A stretch of 64,000 bases of DNA from Oligoflexia bacterium (GCA_903895855.1 CAITVN010000009.1:46455-110454), one strand, 5' to 3'; positions 9,052 to 18,229 are shown, counted from the first letter of the stretch. A program made the numbers and translations. The notes: a model not told the origin generated them from the letters alone.

Positions 9052-9103
9052 ACTAAGTAGGGCCTATTTTAGCAAGTAGATGTAAAAATAGGCCCTACTT
9101 AGT
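9052..9103. repeat. Perfect 19-bp inverted repeat before the ATPase gene
   Basis: ACTAAGTAGGGCCTATTTT (9052-9070) and its exact complement (9085-9103) flank a 14-nt loop. No T-run follows. It starts 15 nt upstream of the ATPase ATG (9036, minus strand). It also lies 68 bp after the acyltransferase gene, so a terminator for that gene is the alternative. Confidence 0.85.
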
Positions 9104-9171
9104 GACGTTACATCGTAAAATCGGGGTGTTAGGGGTATTGCTGCGGTCATAATGGGGTGGGATTTGCCGCT

Positions 9172-10026
9172 CTATCGGCGTTCTTCGCTCAGAGCGGTCA
9201 GCGCGCGCTGCATTCGACCCGTCACTTCTTCATAGATCTCATTTAGAGCCTCGGGATTGTCGACGTCTTCTACCGAATAGCTCTCGAGGCTGACGGGTTC
9301 GAGAAACTGAGTGACGCATTTGACAGGTAGTGGCCAATGAAACAAAGGCCCAAGGGTGAAGCCCCAAGGCAATGAAAACACGAGTGGCCAAGTGTCGAGG
9401 CGAAAGAGGCGATCCATCTTTAAAAATTTCGCGAGCTTTTGTCCATCGTGCAAAACAAAAAAAGATTCATGACCACCATGAAAAACGACCGGTGTGATGG
9501 GCACACGATTCTTCAGTGCCAATTTAATGAATCCTTTTCGATTGGCGAAATTCACCTGGCTTCTGTCTCGGTAGGGGCGATAAGCCTCTAAATTTCCGCC
9601 GGGGAAAACCAAAATTTTTCGATCTCTTTCAAAAATGGCCTGCGCATTTTCGGGATTGGCACGAACAGCCCCTACCTTCGAGAATAAATTATTGAGATAG
9701 GGCACCTTCATCAAAGTGTCATGCGCTAAAGTATGAATCACCTCAGTTGTGCCCCGCTCTAAGTAAAAGCGTGCGCCCATACCGAATGCTTCAATAAAAG
9801 TGATTCCGGCATTGTGGTTTCCGACGATCAATGTTTTACCGCGCGGAACCAGGTCAATACCGCGCACTTCCTGCCGAAAATAGTTTCGACAAAACCAATC
9901 CATCGGCTTGACCAGCGCATCGAGAAGCTTCGGATCTAAAGAATCAGGATCGTTTGGATTAGAAGGTGTCAGCAGCGCTTCGCGTATCAACTTGACGTGC
10001 TCATTGCTCAATAGATTTTTTAACAT
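9172..10026 (-). CDS. Lysophospholipid acyltransferase family protein (PlsC/DAGAT-like)
   Basis: 284 residues. The acyltransferase motif VGNHNAGITFIEA keeps the catalytic His but has Glu where relatives have Asp. A second block, FPGGNLEAYRPY, and a third, RVPITPVVFHGGHES, match the glycerolipid/diacylglycerol acyltransferase-like group of membrane acyltransferases. The likely role is transfer of an acyl chain to a lysolipid or other lipid acceptor at the inner membrane; the substrate cannot be read from sequence. It follows the rubrerythrin-like gene on the same strand after a 125-bp inverted-repeat element. Confidence 0.8.
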   Translation of the reverse strand: MLKNLLSNEHVKLIREALLTPSNPNDPDSLDPKLLDALVKPMDWFCRNYFRQEVRGIDLVPRGKTLIVGNHNAGITFIEAFGMGARFYLERGTTEVIHTLAHDTLMKVPYLNNLFSKVGAVRANPENAQAIFERDRKILVFPGGNLEAYRPYRDRSQVNFANRKGFIKLALKNRVPITPVVFHGGHESFFVLHDGQKLAKFLKMDRLFRLDTWPLVFSLPWGFTLGPLFHWPLPVKCVTQFLEPVSLESYSVEDVDNPEALNEIYEEVTGRMQRALTALSEERR

Positions 10027-10032
10027 GAACTC

Positions 10033-10157
10033 ATACCCATTTCATTAAGTCGGTAGACGAGGCCGCCGAGGAGGTGAGTCGACCAAAGCGTACACAGAGT
10101 ACACTGCGGGAGCGAACCGACTGAGAACGAAGTATACGGACTTAATGGAATGGGTAT
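10033..10157. repeat. 125-bp intergenic element with 19-bp terminal inverted repeats
   Basis: The left end ATACCCATTTCATTAAGTC (10033-10051) and the right end (10139-10157) are inverted copies with one mismatch. The GC-rich interior has further small dyads (for example GTAC-acaga-GTAC) and no open reading frame. The right end runs into the stop codon of the rubrerythrin-like gene. It looks like a MITE- or REP-like mobile repeat or a long transcript hairpin. No second copy was seen in the window. Confidence 0.65.
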
Positions 10158-10681
10158 TACAAAGATGAAGGTTCATCGATGTCGTCGTCACCCAAGTCAG
10201 CGCCTTCGCCTGGCGGTAGGGCTTTCAGCATTTTCTCAAGTGCGGCTTTGTGTTCGCCTTCTTCTTCGCGAAGGTGGCCAAAAAGGTCTTTGATTTCTTC
10301 GCTGGTCACGACTTTAAGTGCATCGTTGAAAAAGTCGTAGGCCTTGACTTCGCCTTCCATCGCAACTCTGAGTGCCTGTCTCGTTGACATGTAGGTTCGA
10401 GGTTTGCCTTGGTCGGGGGCTTCGACATCCCAGACCATTGAAGAATTCATTCGAGTTGGCGCAGTTCCAAACATCGACTTGCGCAACACCAACAGCTGAG
10501 CTTTGTGCTTGGCTTCGTTCTCAGACATCTTAATGAAAAAATCACCGGCGTCACCTTCGTACCGGCTACCAACATGCTTGGCAAAATCGACGTAACGCTC
10601 GCACGCCTCTTCTTCGATCAAAATCGCAAGGTCGAGTGCATCTTGAAGGGTCAATGTTTTAAAGTTGATGGTGCTTGACAT
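10157..10681 (-). CDS. Rubrerythrin-like diiron protein (ferritin-like fold)
   Basis: 174 residues. Four-helix-bundle iron ligands are visible as EEEACERY and ENEAKH in the first half and EGEVKAY and EEEGEH in the second. The rubredoxin domain with its CxxC pairs is absent, so this is a short, erythrin-type protein. Likely role: peroxide or oxygen reduction, or iron handling, in the cytoplasm. It follows the hemerythrin-like gene on the same strand after 60 bp and is divergent from the oxygen-sensitive KOR/complex I operon. A C-terminal Asp-rich tail ends the protein. Confidence 0.8.
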   Translation of the reverse strand: MSSTINFKTLTLQDALDLAILIEEEACERYVDFAKHVGSRYEGDAGDFFIKMSENEAKHKAQLLVLRKSMFGTAPTRMNSSMVWDVEAPDQGKPRTYMSTRQALRVAMEGEVKAYDFFNDALKVVTSEEIKDLFGHLREEEGEHKAALEKMLKALPPGEGADLGDDDIDEPSSL

Positions 10682-10741
10682 AAATTCTCCTCATTCTTCT
10701 TACTGCTTCTCACGGTCTTCTAACTGATAACTGACTTCTTG

Positions 10742-11173
10742 CTACCCGCAGGTGCCAGAACTAATCGGGTCATCTTTTAGAACGTCAGGGTTTAGGCACT
10801 CGGCTTCTTCACTCGACATGTCTTTGTAAAGCTCTACAACAAATTTTTGAATTTCTGGAACAAATTCTGCCGGCTGTTTCGTTCGAACCATCTCGTCGAG
10901 TTTGCCGACGACAACCCGCTGTTCGGCGTGTTCTTTATTCATGCGGTCAACCCGAACATCGCCCCAGGCATCGAGATCTTTTAGTACTGGTCGAAGAATG
11001 TGCTCTTCGGTCTGAATGTGCTTGAGAAAAAAATGGGCCAATTCAGAGAAGGCATTCTGAAGGGTTGAATAATCTTTACGCTGAATGAGGTCTTCGATTT
11101 TTCCGAGCTTGCGCCTGATCTGGCCGTGCTCTTCTAGGACAATTTGTCTCACCACGCTTGGCGCGAGTTCCAT
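10742..11173 (-). CDS. Hemerythrin-like HHE domain protein
   Basis: 143 residues, all helical, with the HHE-type metal ligands EEHGQI (His about 16), FFLKHIQTEEHILRP and NKEHAEQR. It probably binds a non-haem diiron centre and senses or binds O2 or nitric oxide. It is the first gene of a two-gene unit with the rubrerythrin-like protein and is divergent from korA, with 172 bp between the starts that must hold both promoters. Confidence 0.8.
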   Translation of the reverse strand: MELAPSVVRQIVLEEHGQIRRKLGKIEDLIQRKDYSTLQNAFSELAHFFLKHIQTEEHILRPVLKDLDAWGDVRVDRMNKEHAEQRVVVGKLDEMVRTKQPAEFVPEIQKFVVELYKDMSSEEAECLNPDVLKDDPISSGTCG

Positions 11174-11345
11174 AGGTTCTCCTTCAACTGCTCTTGCGAA
11201 TGCTTCTGGTAGTAGCGAGTTATTCTAACTGCCTAGTGTTTAATCATTCAAGCTCAAAAGCATAAAAAAGTGAGTTGTTGTTTCTTGGGTTTTTGTGCGA
11301 TAGCTTTAACCGAATATTCTACCCAGGTTAGGAGATCGAGAAGGT

Positions 11346-13232
11346 ATGTCAGAACTTTCAGTTCAGGATTCGCGTTCATCTATGAACGGCAATATTGGCA
11401 GTAAGAAGACAGTCAAAGAAATCATCAGCTCAGTGGTTCGATTCGCGGGCGATTCTGGCGATGGTATGCAATTGGTTGGCGATCAATTTACGAACACATC
11501 GGCGGTGGCTGGCGATTTTTTTGCGACGCTTCCTGATTATCCGTCTGAGATTCGGGCCCCTGCCGGAACCGTTTTTGGAGTGTCTGGATTTCAAGTTTGT
11601 ATCGGTGGCACCGAAGTTTATACCCCCGGCGACCAGTACGATGTCTTGATGGCCATGAACCCTGCGGCCTTGAAAGTGAACCTCGCTAATATGCAAAAGG
11701 GCGGCATCGTTATCGTTAACGAAGACGCTTTTATTCAAAAAAATATCGAAAAAGCCGGATACACTGAAAATCCGCTAGAAGGGGCTGCGGCTTCTTCAGT
11801 CAATTTAGTTAAAGTGGCGATGAGCGCTTTGACCGTTAAGGCATTAGAAGGTTCGTCGCTGACTGCTAGAGAAGCCGATCGTTGCAAAAACTTTTTTGCT
11901 CTCGGAATGCTCTATTGGCTTTATAACCGCGACCTCAATTACACGATGAAGTGGATTGAGAAAAAATTTCTGTCGAAGCCAAGCATCATGGAGGCTAACA
12001 AAAAAGCCTTGATGGCAGGATTGGCTTACGCCGAAAGTCATGATGCCTTCACTCATTCGTTTAAGATTGCGAAATCTGGCGTGACCCCGAAGCCGGGCGT
12101 TTATCGTAATATTTCGGGTAATCAAGCGGCAGCATTAGGAATGATCGCTGCGGCTCAAAAATCTGGGCTCAAGCTATTCTTGGGTAGTTACCCGATCACT
12201 CCGGCTACCGATATTATGCATGAGTTAGCCAAACACAGAGATTTTTGTACTGTGTTTCAAGCCGAAGATGAAATCGCAGCCATTGGGGCGACTTTAGGCG
12301 CTTCATTCGGCGGTGCACTGGCTCTCACAACGACTTCGGGTCCTGGATTTTCGCTGAAAAGTGAATTCATGAACTTAGCGATGATCGTTGAGTTGCCAAT
12401 GGTCATCATCGATGTTCAGCGCGCAGGCCCTTCTACTGGTTTGCCAACCAAGACTGAACAATCAGACATGTTTCAAGCGCTTTACGGTCGACATGGTGAA
12501 TCGCCACTCATTGTTCTGGCATCATCATCACCTAAAGATTGTTTCGACACCGCTGTCGAAGCGTCACGATTAGCGCTGAAATACATGACTCCGGTGATTG
12601 TGCTCAGTGAAGGTTACCTCGGTAATGGTTCAGAAGTTTGGAGAGTGCCATCGTTAGACGAGTTGGCGCCAATTCCGGTAAAATTTCGAACCGATCCGGT
12701 TGGATTTCAGCCGTATTCGAGAAATCCTGAAACTCTGGCTCGGCCTTGGGCAATTCCTGGAACCCCAGGTCTTGAGCACCGCCTGGGCGGATTAGAAAAA
12801 GAAGATGGTTCAGGCGCCGTTAGTCACTCGCCACAAAATCACGAAAAAATGACGAAACTTCGAGCTGAAAAAGTGGCGAAGGTCGTGCAAGACATTCCGC
12901 CGACTGAAGTGTACGGTCACGCGAATGCCGATATTTTGGTTCTGGGTTGGGGTTCTACCGCTGGTGTGATTAAGCACACGGTTCGTAAACTCAATCAAGA
13001 CGGTTTGAAAGTGGCCTGTGCTCACATTAGGCACATCAATCCGCTACCGAGCGATTTGAAACCGCTACTGCAAAAATACAAGAAAGTGTTGATCCCAGAA
13101 AACAACATGGGTCAACTCTGGTATCGAATTCGCGCAGAGTATTTGATCGATACTGAGCGACTCAACAAAATTCAAGGTCAGCCATTTAGAGCTGATGAAA
13201 TTGAAGCAAAAATTCGTTCAATACTCGGTTAA
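11346..13232 (+). CDS. korA: 2-oxoacid:ferredoxin oxidoreductase, fused gamma-alpha subunit
   Basis: 628 residues. The N-terminal gamma domain (about 25-215) starts with VRFAGDSGDGMQLVGDQF. The alpha domain follows (from about 250) with GSYPITPATDIMHELA, EDEIAAIGATLGASFGG and TTTSGPGFSLKSEF, typical of KorA/VorB-type subunits that bind thiamine diphosphate and CoA with the beta subunit. It catalyses oxidative decarboxylation of a 2-oxoacid (2-oxoglutarate is most likely by family) with reduction of ferredoxin. It is the first gene of the operon ending in ferredoxin at 25128. AAGG lies just before ATG. Confidence 0.92.
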   Translation: MSELSVQDSRSSMNGNIGSKKTVKEIISSVVRFAGDSGDGMQLVGDQFTNTSAVAGDFFATLPDYPSEIRAPAGTVFGVSGFQVCIGGTEVYTPGDQYDVLMAMNPAALKVNLANMQKGGIVIVNEDAFIQKNIEKAGYTENPLEGAAASSVNLVKVAMSALTVKALEGSSLTAREADRCKNFFALGMLYWLYNRDLNYTMKWIEKKFLSKPSIMEANKKALMAGLAYAESHDAFTHSFKIAKSGVTPKPGVYRNISGNQAAALGMIAAAQKSGLKLFLGSYPITPATDIMHELAKHRDFCTVFQAEDEIAAIGATLGASFGGALALTTTSGPGFSLKSEFMNLAMIVELPMVIIDVQRAGPSTGLPTKTEQSDMFQALYGRHGESPLIVLASSSPKDCFDTAVEASRLALKYMTPVIVLSEGYLGNGSEVWRVPSLDELAPIPVKFRTDPVGFQPYSRNPETLARPWAIPGTPGLEHRLGGLEKEDGSGAVSHSPQNHEKMTKLRAEKVAKVVQDIPPTEVYGHANADILVLGWGSTAGVIKHTVRKLNQDGLKVACAHIRHINPLPSDLKPLLQKYKKVLIPENNMGQLWYRIRAEYLIDTERLNKIQGQPFRADEIEAKIRSILG

Positions 13233-13268
13233 TCGATGTTTAAACCCCTTTTACTAGGAGCCTAGGCT

Positions 13269-14336
13269 ATGACTCTTGACAATAAATCAAATTCTGGACA
13301 GTTGCCGACAGATCCGGCTGAAAAACCAAAACTCACTCGAAAAGATTTTTTGAGTGGCATTGAACCCAGGTGGTGCGTTGGGTGCGGTGACTATTCAACT
13401 TTCAATGCGGTGACTCGGGTTTTTGTTAACTCAGGTATCGCTCGCGAAAAGTTCGCGTTGATTTCGGGTATCGGTTGCTCATCACGGCTTCCGTATTATT
13501 CGAACACTTACGGGTTTCACACGATTCACGGTCGTGCACCGACAGTGGCGATGGGTTTGAAGATTGCGAACCCAGACTTGAATGTTTGGGTGTTCACTGG
13601 CGACGGTGATGGTCTGTCGATTGGTGGTAATCATTTCATTCACTTGATGCGACGTAATCCGAACATGAAAGTGGTTTTGTTCAATAACCAAATTTATGGC
13701 TTAACCAAGGGCCAGACTTCTCCAACGAGTCCGCTCGGAGTAAAAACGAAGTCGATGCCTTACGGTTCAATCGATCGACCGATGCATCCGCTCACGCTAG
13801 CTTTGGGTGCTGGTGCCACGTTTGTCGCTCGAGTACCTGATACCGACAATGACATGCTCTTTCAAACGTTGACCGCTGCTCAAGAACACAAGGGCATCGC
13901 GATCGTTGAAGTGCTCATCAATTGCGTGATCTTCAATGACGGCGTGTTTGCGCCGTTCACTGACAAAGCCACGAGACCTGATACGACGGTGAGGCTCGAA
14001 GCTGGCAAGCCGTTGATTTTCGGTGCGCAGAGCGATCGAGGCATTCGCATGAGAGACAATCGCCCTGAAGCGGTGAAGATCGGCGAAGGCGGAGTGTCTG
14101 CTTCAGACATCATCGTGCACGATCCGGCCAATCCCAATTCTGGCTACGCCTTCATGCTAGCTGAAATGGGCGGCGCAGAATTGCCAGTGCCATTCGGAAT
14201 TCTTCGCCAAACCAGTGAATACGTGTACCAACCTGCGCCGGGCAAACCAACCCCAGAAGGTTTTGCGAAAGTGATGCAGGGTTCTGGCGCTTGGATGCAC
14301 GAAGCTAATGGATCGATTCGCAGTTTAGAGAAATAG
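13269..14336 (+). CDS. korB: 2-oxoacid:ferredoxin oxidoreductase, beta subunit
   Basis: 355 residues. The Fe-S and thiamine diphosphate binding marks are RWCVGCGDYS (C36, C39), GIGCSSRLPYY (C70), the thiamine motif FTGDGDGLSIGGNH and NNQIYGLTKGQTSPTS; a later Cys in INCVIFNDGVF completes the usual four. It pairs with korA, 36 bp upstream, and carries AGGAG before ATG. It delivers electrons to ferredoxin, plausibly the one at the end of this operon. Confidence 0.93.
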   Translation: MTLDNKSNSGQLPTDPAEKPKLTRKDFLSGIEPRWCVGCGDYSTFNAVTRVFVNSGIAREKFALISGIGCSSRLPYYSNTYGFHTIHGRAPTVAMGLKIANPDLNVWVFTGDGDGLSIGGNHFIHLMRRNPNMKVVLFNNQIYGLTKGQTSPTSPLGVKTKSMPYGSIDRPMHPLTLALGAGATFVARVPDTDNDMLFQTLTAAQEHKGIAIVEVLINCVIFNDGVFAPFTDKATRPDTTVRLEAGKPLIFGAQSDRGIRMRDNRPEAVKIGEGGVSASDIIVHDPANPNSGYAFMLAEMGGAELPVPFGILRQTSEYVYQPAPGKPTPEGFAKVMQGSGAWMHEANGSIRSLEK

Positions 14337-14364
14337 TTGTAACAGAATCAGTAGGAGACCTGCC

Positions 14365-14715
14365 ATGGAGTACCTCTTTGTCTTACCGATCACCTTGGTC
14401 GCAATACTGTTGGTGTTTGGTGGCTTGTTCGCTTCACGTTTGGTGGCCCCACACCATCCGGGAAAAATAAAAAATGACACTTACGAGTGCGGTGAGAAAA
14501 CCATCGGTAGCGCCCGCATTCAGTTCAATGTGGGCTATTACTTGTTTGGCCTACTGTTTTTGGTTTTTGATGTTGAAGCTGCCTTTTTATTTCCGTGGGC
14601 AGTGGTTTTGAGAGAATTCGGCTACGTTGGGCTAATTGAAATCGTCTTATTTGTTTTGGTTTTGATGATTGGTTTAATTTACGCCTGGAGAAAAGGAGCA
14701 CTCGAGTGGGTTTAG
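14365..14715 (+). CDS. nuoA: NADH-quinone oxidoreductase-type subunit A
   Basis: 116 residues with three membrane helices (about 3-25, 62-85, 91-110). The NuoA marks YECGEKTIGSARIQFNVGYY and LFLVFDVEAAFLFPW are present. It is a membrane-arm subunit at the quinone-site junction of complex I. It follows korB after 28 bp with a good AGGAG, and its end overlaps nuoB by 10 nt. Confidence 0.95.
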   Translation: MEYLFVLPITLVAILLVFGGLFASRLVAPHHPGKIKNDTYECGEKTIGSARIQFNVGYYLFGLLFLVFDVEAAFLFPWAVVLREFGYVGLIEIVLFVLVLMIGLIYAWRKGALEWV

Positions 14716-15335
14716 TCACTGAGAAACTTCCCCCCATGATAGAGGCATTTCCGGGCGGACCGGCAGTGCTAACCAGCATTGATGCCGTGATTAATTGGGC
14801 GAGATCAAATAGTCTTTGGCCATTAACTTTCGGTACCAGTTGTTGTGCAATCGAAGTGATGATGGCTACGGGCGCGAGTAATCACGATTTGGCTCGTTTC
14901 GGCGCAGAAGTCGCGAGACCGTCACCTCGTCAGGCTGATTTGCTCGTGATCGCCGGTACCATCGTTAAGCGAATGGCTCCGAGACTCAAAACCTTGTATG
15001 AGCAAATGGCAGAACCGAAATACGTGATTGCAACCGGTGCGTGCGCGATTTCAGGTGGCCCGTTTATTTACGAATCGTATTCAACGATTCGTGGCGCTCA
15101 CGAGATCATACCGGTCGATGTTTATGTGCCGGGTTGCCCGCCTAGACCAGAGGCTTTTTTCTACGGTCTACTCACGCTTCAAAAAATGATTCGTGAAGGT
15201 GAGACCATTCGTAAACCTGGTGAGCGTCGAAAACCCGTTTTGGCTGCGTTGCCCCCAGGAATTACCTTAGAGCAAATTCGCGCTGAAATGATTCAGACTC
15301 TTGAACAAAAGGCGGTAGTGAATCTCAATGGATAG
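14706..15335 (+). CDS. nuoB: Complex I subunit B
   Basis: 209 residues from a GTG start at 14706 behind AAAGGAG, inside the end of nuoA. It carries cluster N2 ligands: the tandem Cys pair in FGTSCCAIEVM (46-47), GACAISGGPF and PGCPPRPEAF. It is the last Fe-S carrier before quinone. The ATG of nuoC overlaps its stop. Confidence 0.95.
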   Translation: MGLVTEKLPPMIEAFPGGPAVLTSIDAVINWARSNSLWPLTFGTSCCAIEVMMATGASNHDLARFGAEVARPSPRQADLLVIAGTIVKRMAPRLKTLYEQMAEPKYVIATGACAISGGPFIYESYSTIRGAHEIIPVDVYVPGCPPRPEAFFYGLLTLQKMIREGETIRKPGERRKPVLAALPPGITLEQIRAEMIQTLEQKAVVNLNG

Positions 15336-15795
15336 TGCAGAACTTCAAGTTGTTGTCGGTGCGCTTCACTCGAGCTTAACGTTTCGAGAAAAATCTGATC
15401 GTCTTTCGGTCGTCGTGCCGAGTGATCAGCTTTTGAGTGTCGCCATGAAATTGCGTGACTCTGAACCGTTGTCTTTTGATATGCTTTGCGCTCACACGGC
15501 AATCGATTGGTTGAAAGACGAGAAAATTGAACTGATCTATCAGCTCTATTCGACAAAACACGGTCATCATTTGATGATGAGTGTTTACGTTTCGAGAACA
15601 GAGGCTGTTGCTGTGCCCTCTTTGCACACGGTTTGGCAAATTGCCCAGTGGCAAGAGCGCGAAGTCTACGATCTTTTCGGTATCTGTTACAGTGGGCACC
15701 CCGATTTGCGTCGAATTCTTTTGGAAGACGATTGGAAAGGGTTTCCGCTTCTTAAAGATTATAAAGATGATTTCATGTTGGAGCGACCATGGTAA
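15328..15795 (+). CDS. nuoC: Complex I subunit C (30-kDa type)
   Basis: 155 residues, with the signature WQEREVYDLFGICYSGHPDLRRILL and the ending YKDDFMLERPW. It is separate from nuoD (not fused as in E. coli). The start overlaps nuoB by 8 nt and the end overlaps nuoD by 7 nt, indicating tight translational coupling. Confidence 0.93.
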   Translation: MDSAELQVVVGALHSSLTFREKSDRLSVVVPSDQLLSVAMKLRDSEPLSFDMLCAHTAIDWLKDEKIELIYQLYSTKHGHHLMMSVYVSRTEAVAVPSLHTVWQIAQWQEREVYDLFGICYSGHPDLRRILLEDDWKGFPLLKDYKDDFMLERPW

Positions 15796-17018
15796 GTTCA
15801 GAAATGGCTTCTTCAGTTTTACCGAATTCTTTGTCTCACACTCGTGCTGGCATTCACATCAGCAGCCTTGATGAAAGAATTCTCAAAGGGCAAACCGATA
15901 GCAAAGAGCGCGCAGACCGAGAGACGACTCAAGAATACTTTGTGAACATGGGCCCTCAACACCCGTCGACTCACGGTGTTCTGCGTTTGGTGCTTCGCAT
16001 GGACGGCGAGACCGTACGCGATGTGATACCCGTTTTGGGCTACGTTCATCGCGGCATGGAGAAAAAAGCCGAGTATGTCGGCTATCGTCAGCAAGTGCAT
16101 TTCACTGATCGTCTCGATTATTTGAGTGCGGTGATGGGCAATTGGGCAATGTCTTCAGCGATCGAAAAAGCGATGAAGACTGAGTTGAACGATCGCATCG
16201 AAACGATTCGCACGATTGTCGCTGAGTTGACTCGAATTCAAAGTCACCAGTTGTGGTGGGGAGTGCTCGGAATGGATCTCGGTGCGTTCACACCGTTTCT
16301 GTACGGGTTTCGTGACCGCGAAAAAATCACAGCGATTTTTGAAGAGACGATGGGCGGCAGGCTCACGATGAACTACATTCAGCCTGGCGGGTTGATGTTT
16401 GACATTCATCCTGATTTCGTGGCGAACGTGAAAAAATTTATCAGCTATTTCAAGCCTCTCATTGAAGAGTACGAAGAGTTATTTGGCGGTAACGTGATTG
16501 TGCAAGAACGCCTGAAGAACGTCGGTATTCTTGACGCAAAATCGGCGATTTCGCTCGGTGTAACAGGTCCAATCTTGAGAGCCAGTGGTGTCGCCCATGA
16601 TTTGCGCAAACTTGAGCCTTATGGCGTATACGCAAAGACGAAGTTTAATGTGCCTGTGGGTACTGTGGGCGATTGTTGGGATCGTTACCAAGTCAGAATG
16701 CAAGAAATGCGAGAGTCGATTTCGATCATCGAGCAGCTCATTGATAATGTGCCCGAAGGTAAACACATGGTCATGAAGTTTGGTGCTAAGATTCGAGTGC
16801 CTGAAGGCGTTTATTACAGCCAAATGGAAACCGCTCGCGGTATTTTCGGAATCTTCATTGCTTCAGATGGTTCAGAAAAGCCGTATCGCATGCATTTTAG
16901 AACTCCGAATTTTAATAACCTTTGGGCAATCACTCAAATGGCTGCCGGAGGCCGCGTCGGTGATCTTGTGGCGATTCTTTCGTCGATTGACATCGTCGTT
17001 CCAGACATTGACCGGTAA
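15789..17018 (+). CDS. nuoD: Complex I subunit D (49-kDa type)
   Basis: 409 residues. The N-terminal 45 residues are a poorly conserved extension; then MGPQHPSTHGVLRLVLRMDGE begins the conserved body, with the quinone-site His and further GYVHRGMEKKAE. It ends FVVPDIDR-like (IDIVVPDIDR). It forms the quinone cavity with NuoB. It is followed by a 70-bp gap before nuoH, the longest gap between nuo genes. Confidence 0.95.
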   Translation: MVSSEMASSVLPNSLSHTRAGIHISSLDERILKGQTDSKERADRETTQEYFVNMGPQHPSTHGVLRLVLRMDGETVRDVIPVLGYVHRGMEKKAEYVGYRQQVHFTDRLDYLSAVMGNWAMSSAIEKAMKTELNDRIETIRTIVAELTRIQSHQLWWGVLGMDLGAFTPFLYGFRDREKITAIFEETMGGRLTMNYIQPGGLMFDIHPDFVANVKKFISYFKPLIEEYEELFGGNVIVQERLKNVGILDAKSAISLGVTGPILRASGVAHDLRKLEPYGVYAKTKFNVPVGTVGDCWDRYQVRMQEMRESISIIEQLIDNVPEGKHMVMKFGAKIRVPEGVYYSQMETARGIFGIFIASDGSEKPYRMHFRTPNFNNLWAITQMAAGGRVGDLVAILSSIDIVVPDIDR

Positions 17019-17088
17019 CGCGGGCTTTTAGGGGCGATGAAAAGCGCTGTGAATCGCGCAGTTCGAGGGGCTAAGTTGAGGAAATTAA

Positions 17089-18201
17089 ATGTTTAACAGT
17101 CTACCAAATCTTCAAGTGTCTTGGGAAGTCATCAGTGTCAGTCAGAGAGTGTCTACCACATATGGCGAGTCGCCCATTTTGGCTGTCGTCTACGCATTAG
17201 CAGCGATTGTGGCGATCATTCTATTCATGTCGTTGACTGCAATGACCCTAGTTTATACAGAAAGAAAAGTCGCAGCGCACTTTCAATGTCGGCTGGGGCC
17301 TATGCGTGTGGGTTGGCATGGCATTCTACAAAGTATTGCTGACACATTGAAATTGCTTTTGAAAGAAGACATCGTGCCTGACCAAGCTGACAAAGCGATG
17401 CACCTTTTTGCTCCGGTGCTTTGTGTGTTAGCGGCATTGTTGGCATTGATCGCGATTCCGTTTAGTCCTTATCTGGCCGTTTCTGACATGAATATCGGGG
17501 TACTCTTTATTTCTGCAGTGAGTGGTTTGGGTGTTCTTGGTATTCTCTTAGGCGGATGGAGCTCAAACAACAAGTGGTCGCTGCTCGGAGCGATGCGTGC
17601 CGGTGCTCAGATCATTTCATACGAATTGTCAGCAACACTTTCGATTTTGGTCGTCGTGATGTTCTCAGGATCGATGAAATTTTCAGAGATCGTGCAATCA
17701 CAAGATCAGGGCTGGTGGATCTGGCGTGCACCCGTTGTTGGGTTAGTCGCTTTTCTGATTTTCTTGGTGGCTTCGACGGCCGAAATCAATCGCACACCCT
17801 TTGACTTGGCTGAGGGCGAAAGTGAACTGACCGCTGGGTTTCACACTGAATATTCAGGCATGCGTTTCGCATTTTTCTTTTTGGCCGAGTACTTGAACCT
17901 ATTCATCGTGTCTTCGATGGGTGCGACTTTATTCTTGGGCGGTTGGATGCCACTTCATATTGGCAACTTGACCTTTTTCAACCAAGTGATGGATTTGATT
18001 CCACCAGGCCTTTGGTTTGCGTTAAAGGTTTCTGGATTCATTTTTCTCAGCATGTGGTTTCGCTGGACGTTTCCGAGGCTTCGAGTCGACCAGTTGATGA
18101 AGCTCGAGTGGAAAGTTTTGCTTCCCATTGGGTTTATTAATTTGTTGCTCGCCGCGATTTTAACATTGTCTGGCTTTTATTTTTTTCCGGGAAACTCATA
18201 A
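17089..18201 (+). CDS. nuoH: Complex I subunit H
   Basis: 370 residues with eight or nine membrane helices. Family marks: YTERKVAAHFQCRLGPMRVG, the NRTPFDLAEGESELTAGFHTEYSG loop containing the conserved acidic residues of the quinone entrance, and FPRLRVDQLMKLEWKVLLP. It anchors the peripheral arm to the membrane arm. Confidence 0.95.
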   Translation: MFNSLPNLQVSWEVISVSQRVSTTYGESPILAVVYALAAIVAIILFMSLTAMTLVYTERKVAAHFQCRLGPMRVGWHGILQSIADTLKLLLKEDIVPDQADKAMHLFAPVLCVLAALLALIAIPFSPYLAVSDMNIGVLFISAVSGLGVLGILLGGWSSNNKWSLLGAMRAGAQIISYELSATLSILVVVMFSGSMKFSEIVQSQDQGWWIWRAPVVGLVAFLIFLVASTAEINRTPFDLAEGESELTAGFHTEYSGMRFAFFFLAEYLNLFIVSSMGATLFLGGWMPLHIGNLTFFNQVMDLIPPGLWFALKVSGFIFLSMWFRWTFPRLRVDQLMKLEWKVLLPIGFINLLLAAILTLSGFYFFPGNS

Positions 18202-18229
18202 AAGAGCGTCTTGTTTTGGGGGTTGATTC

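Noticed and set aside
9052..9103. Rho-independent terminator of the acyltransferase gene
   Set aside because: No T-run on the minus strand after the stem; kept only as an alternative.
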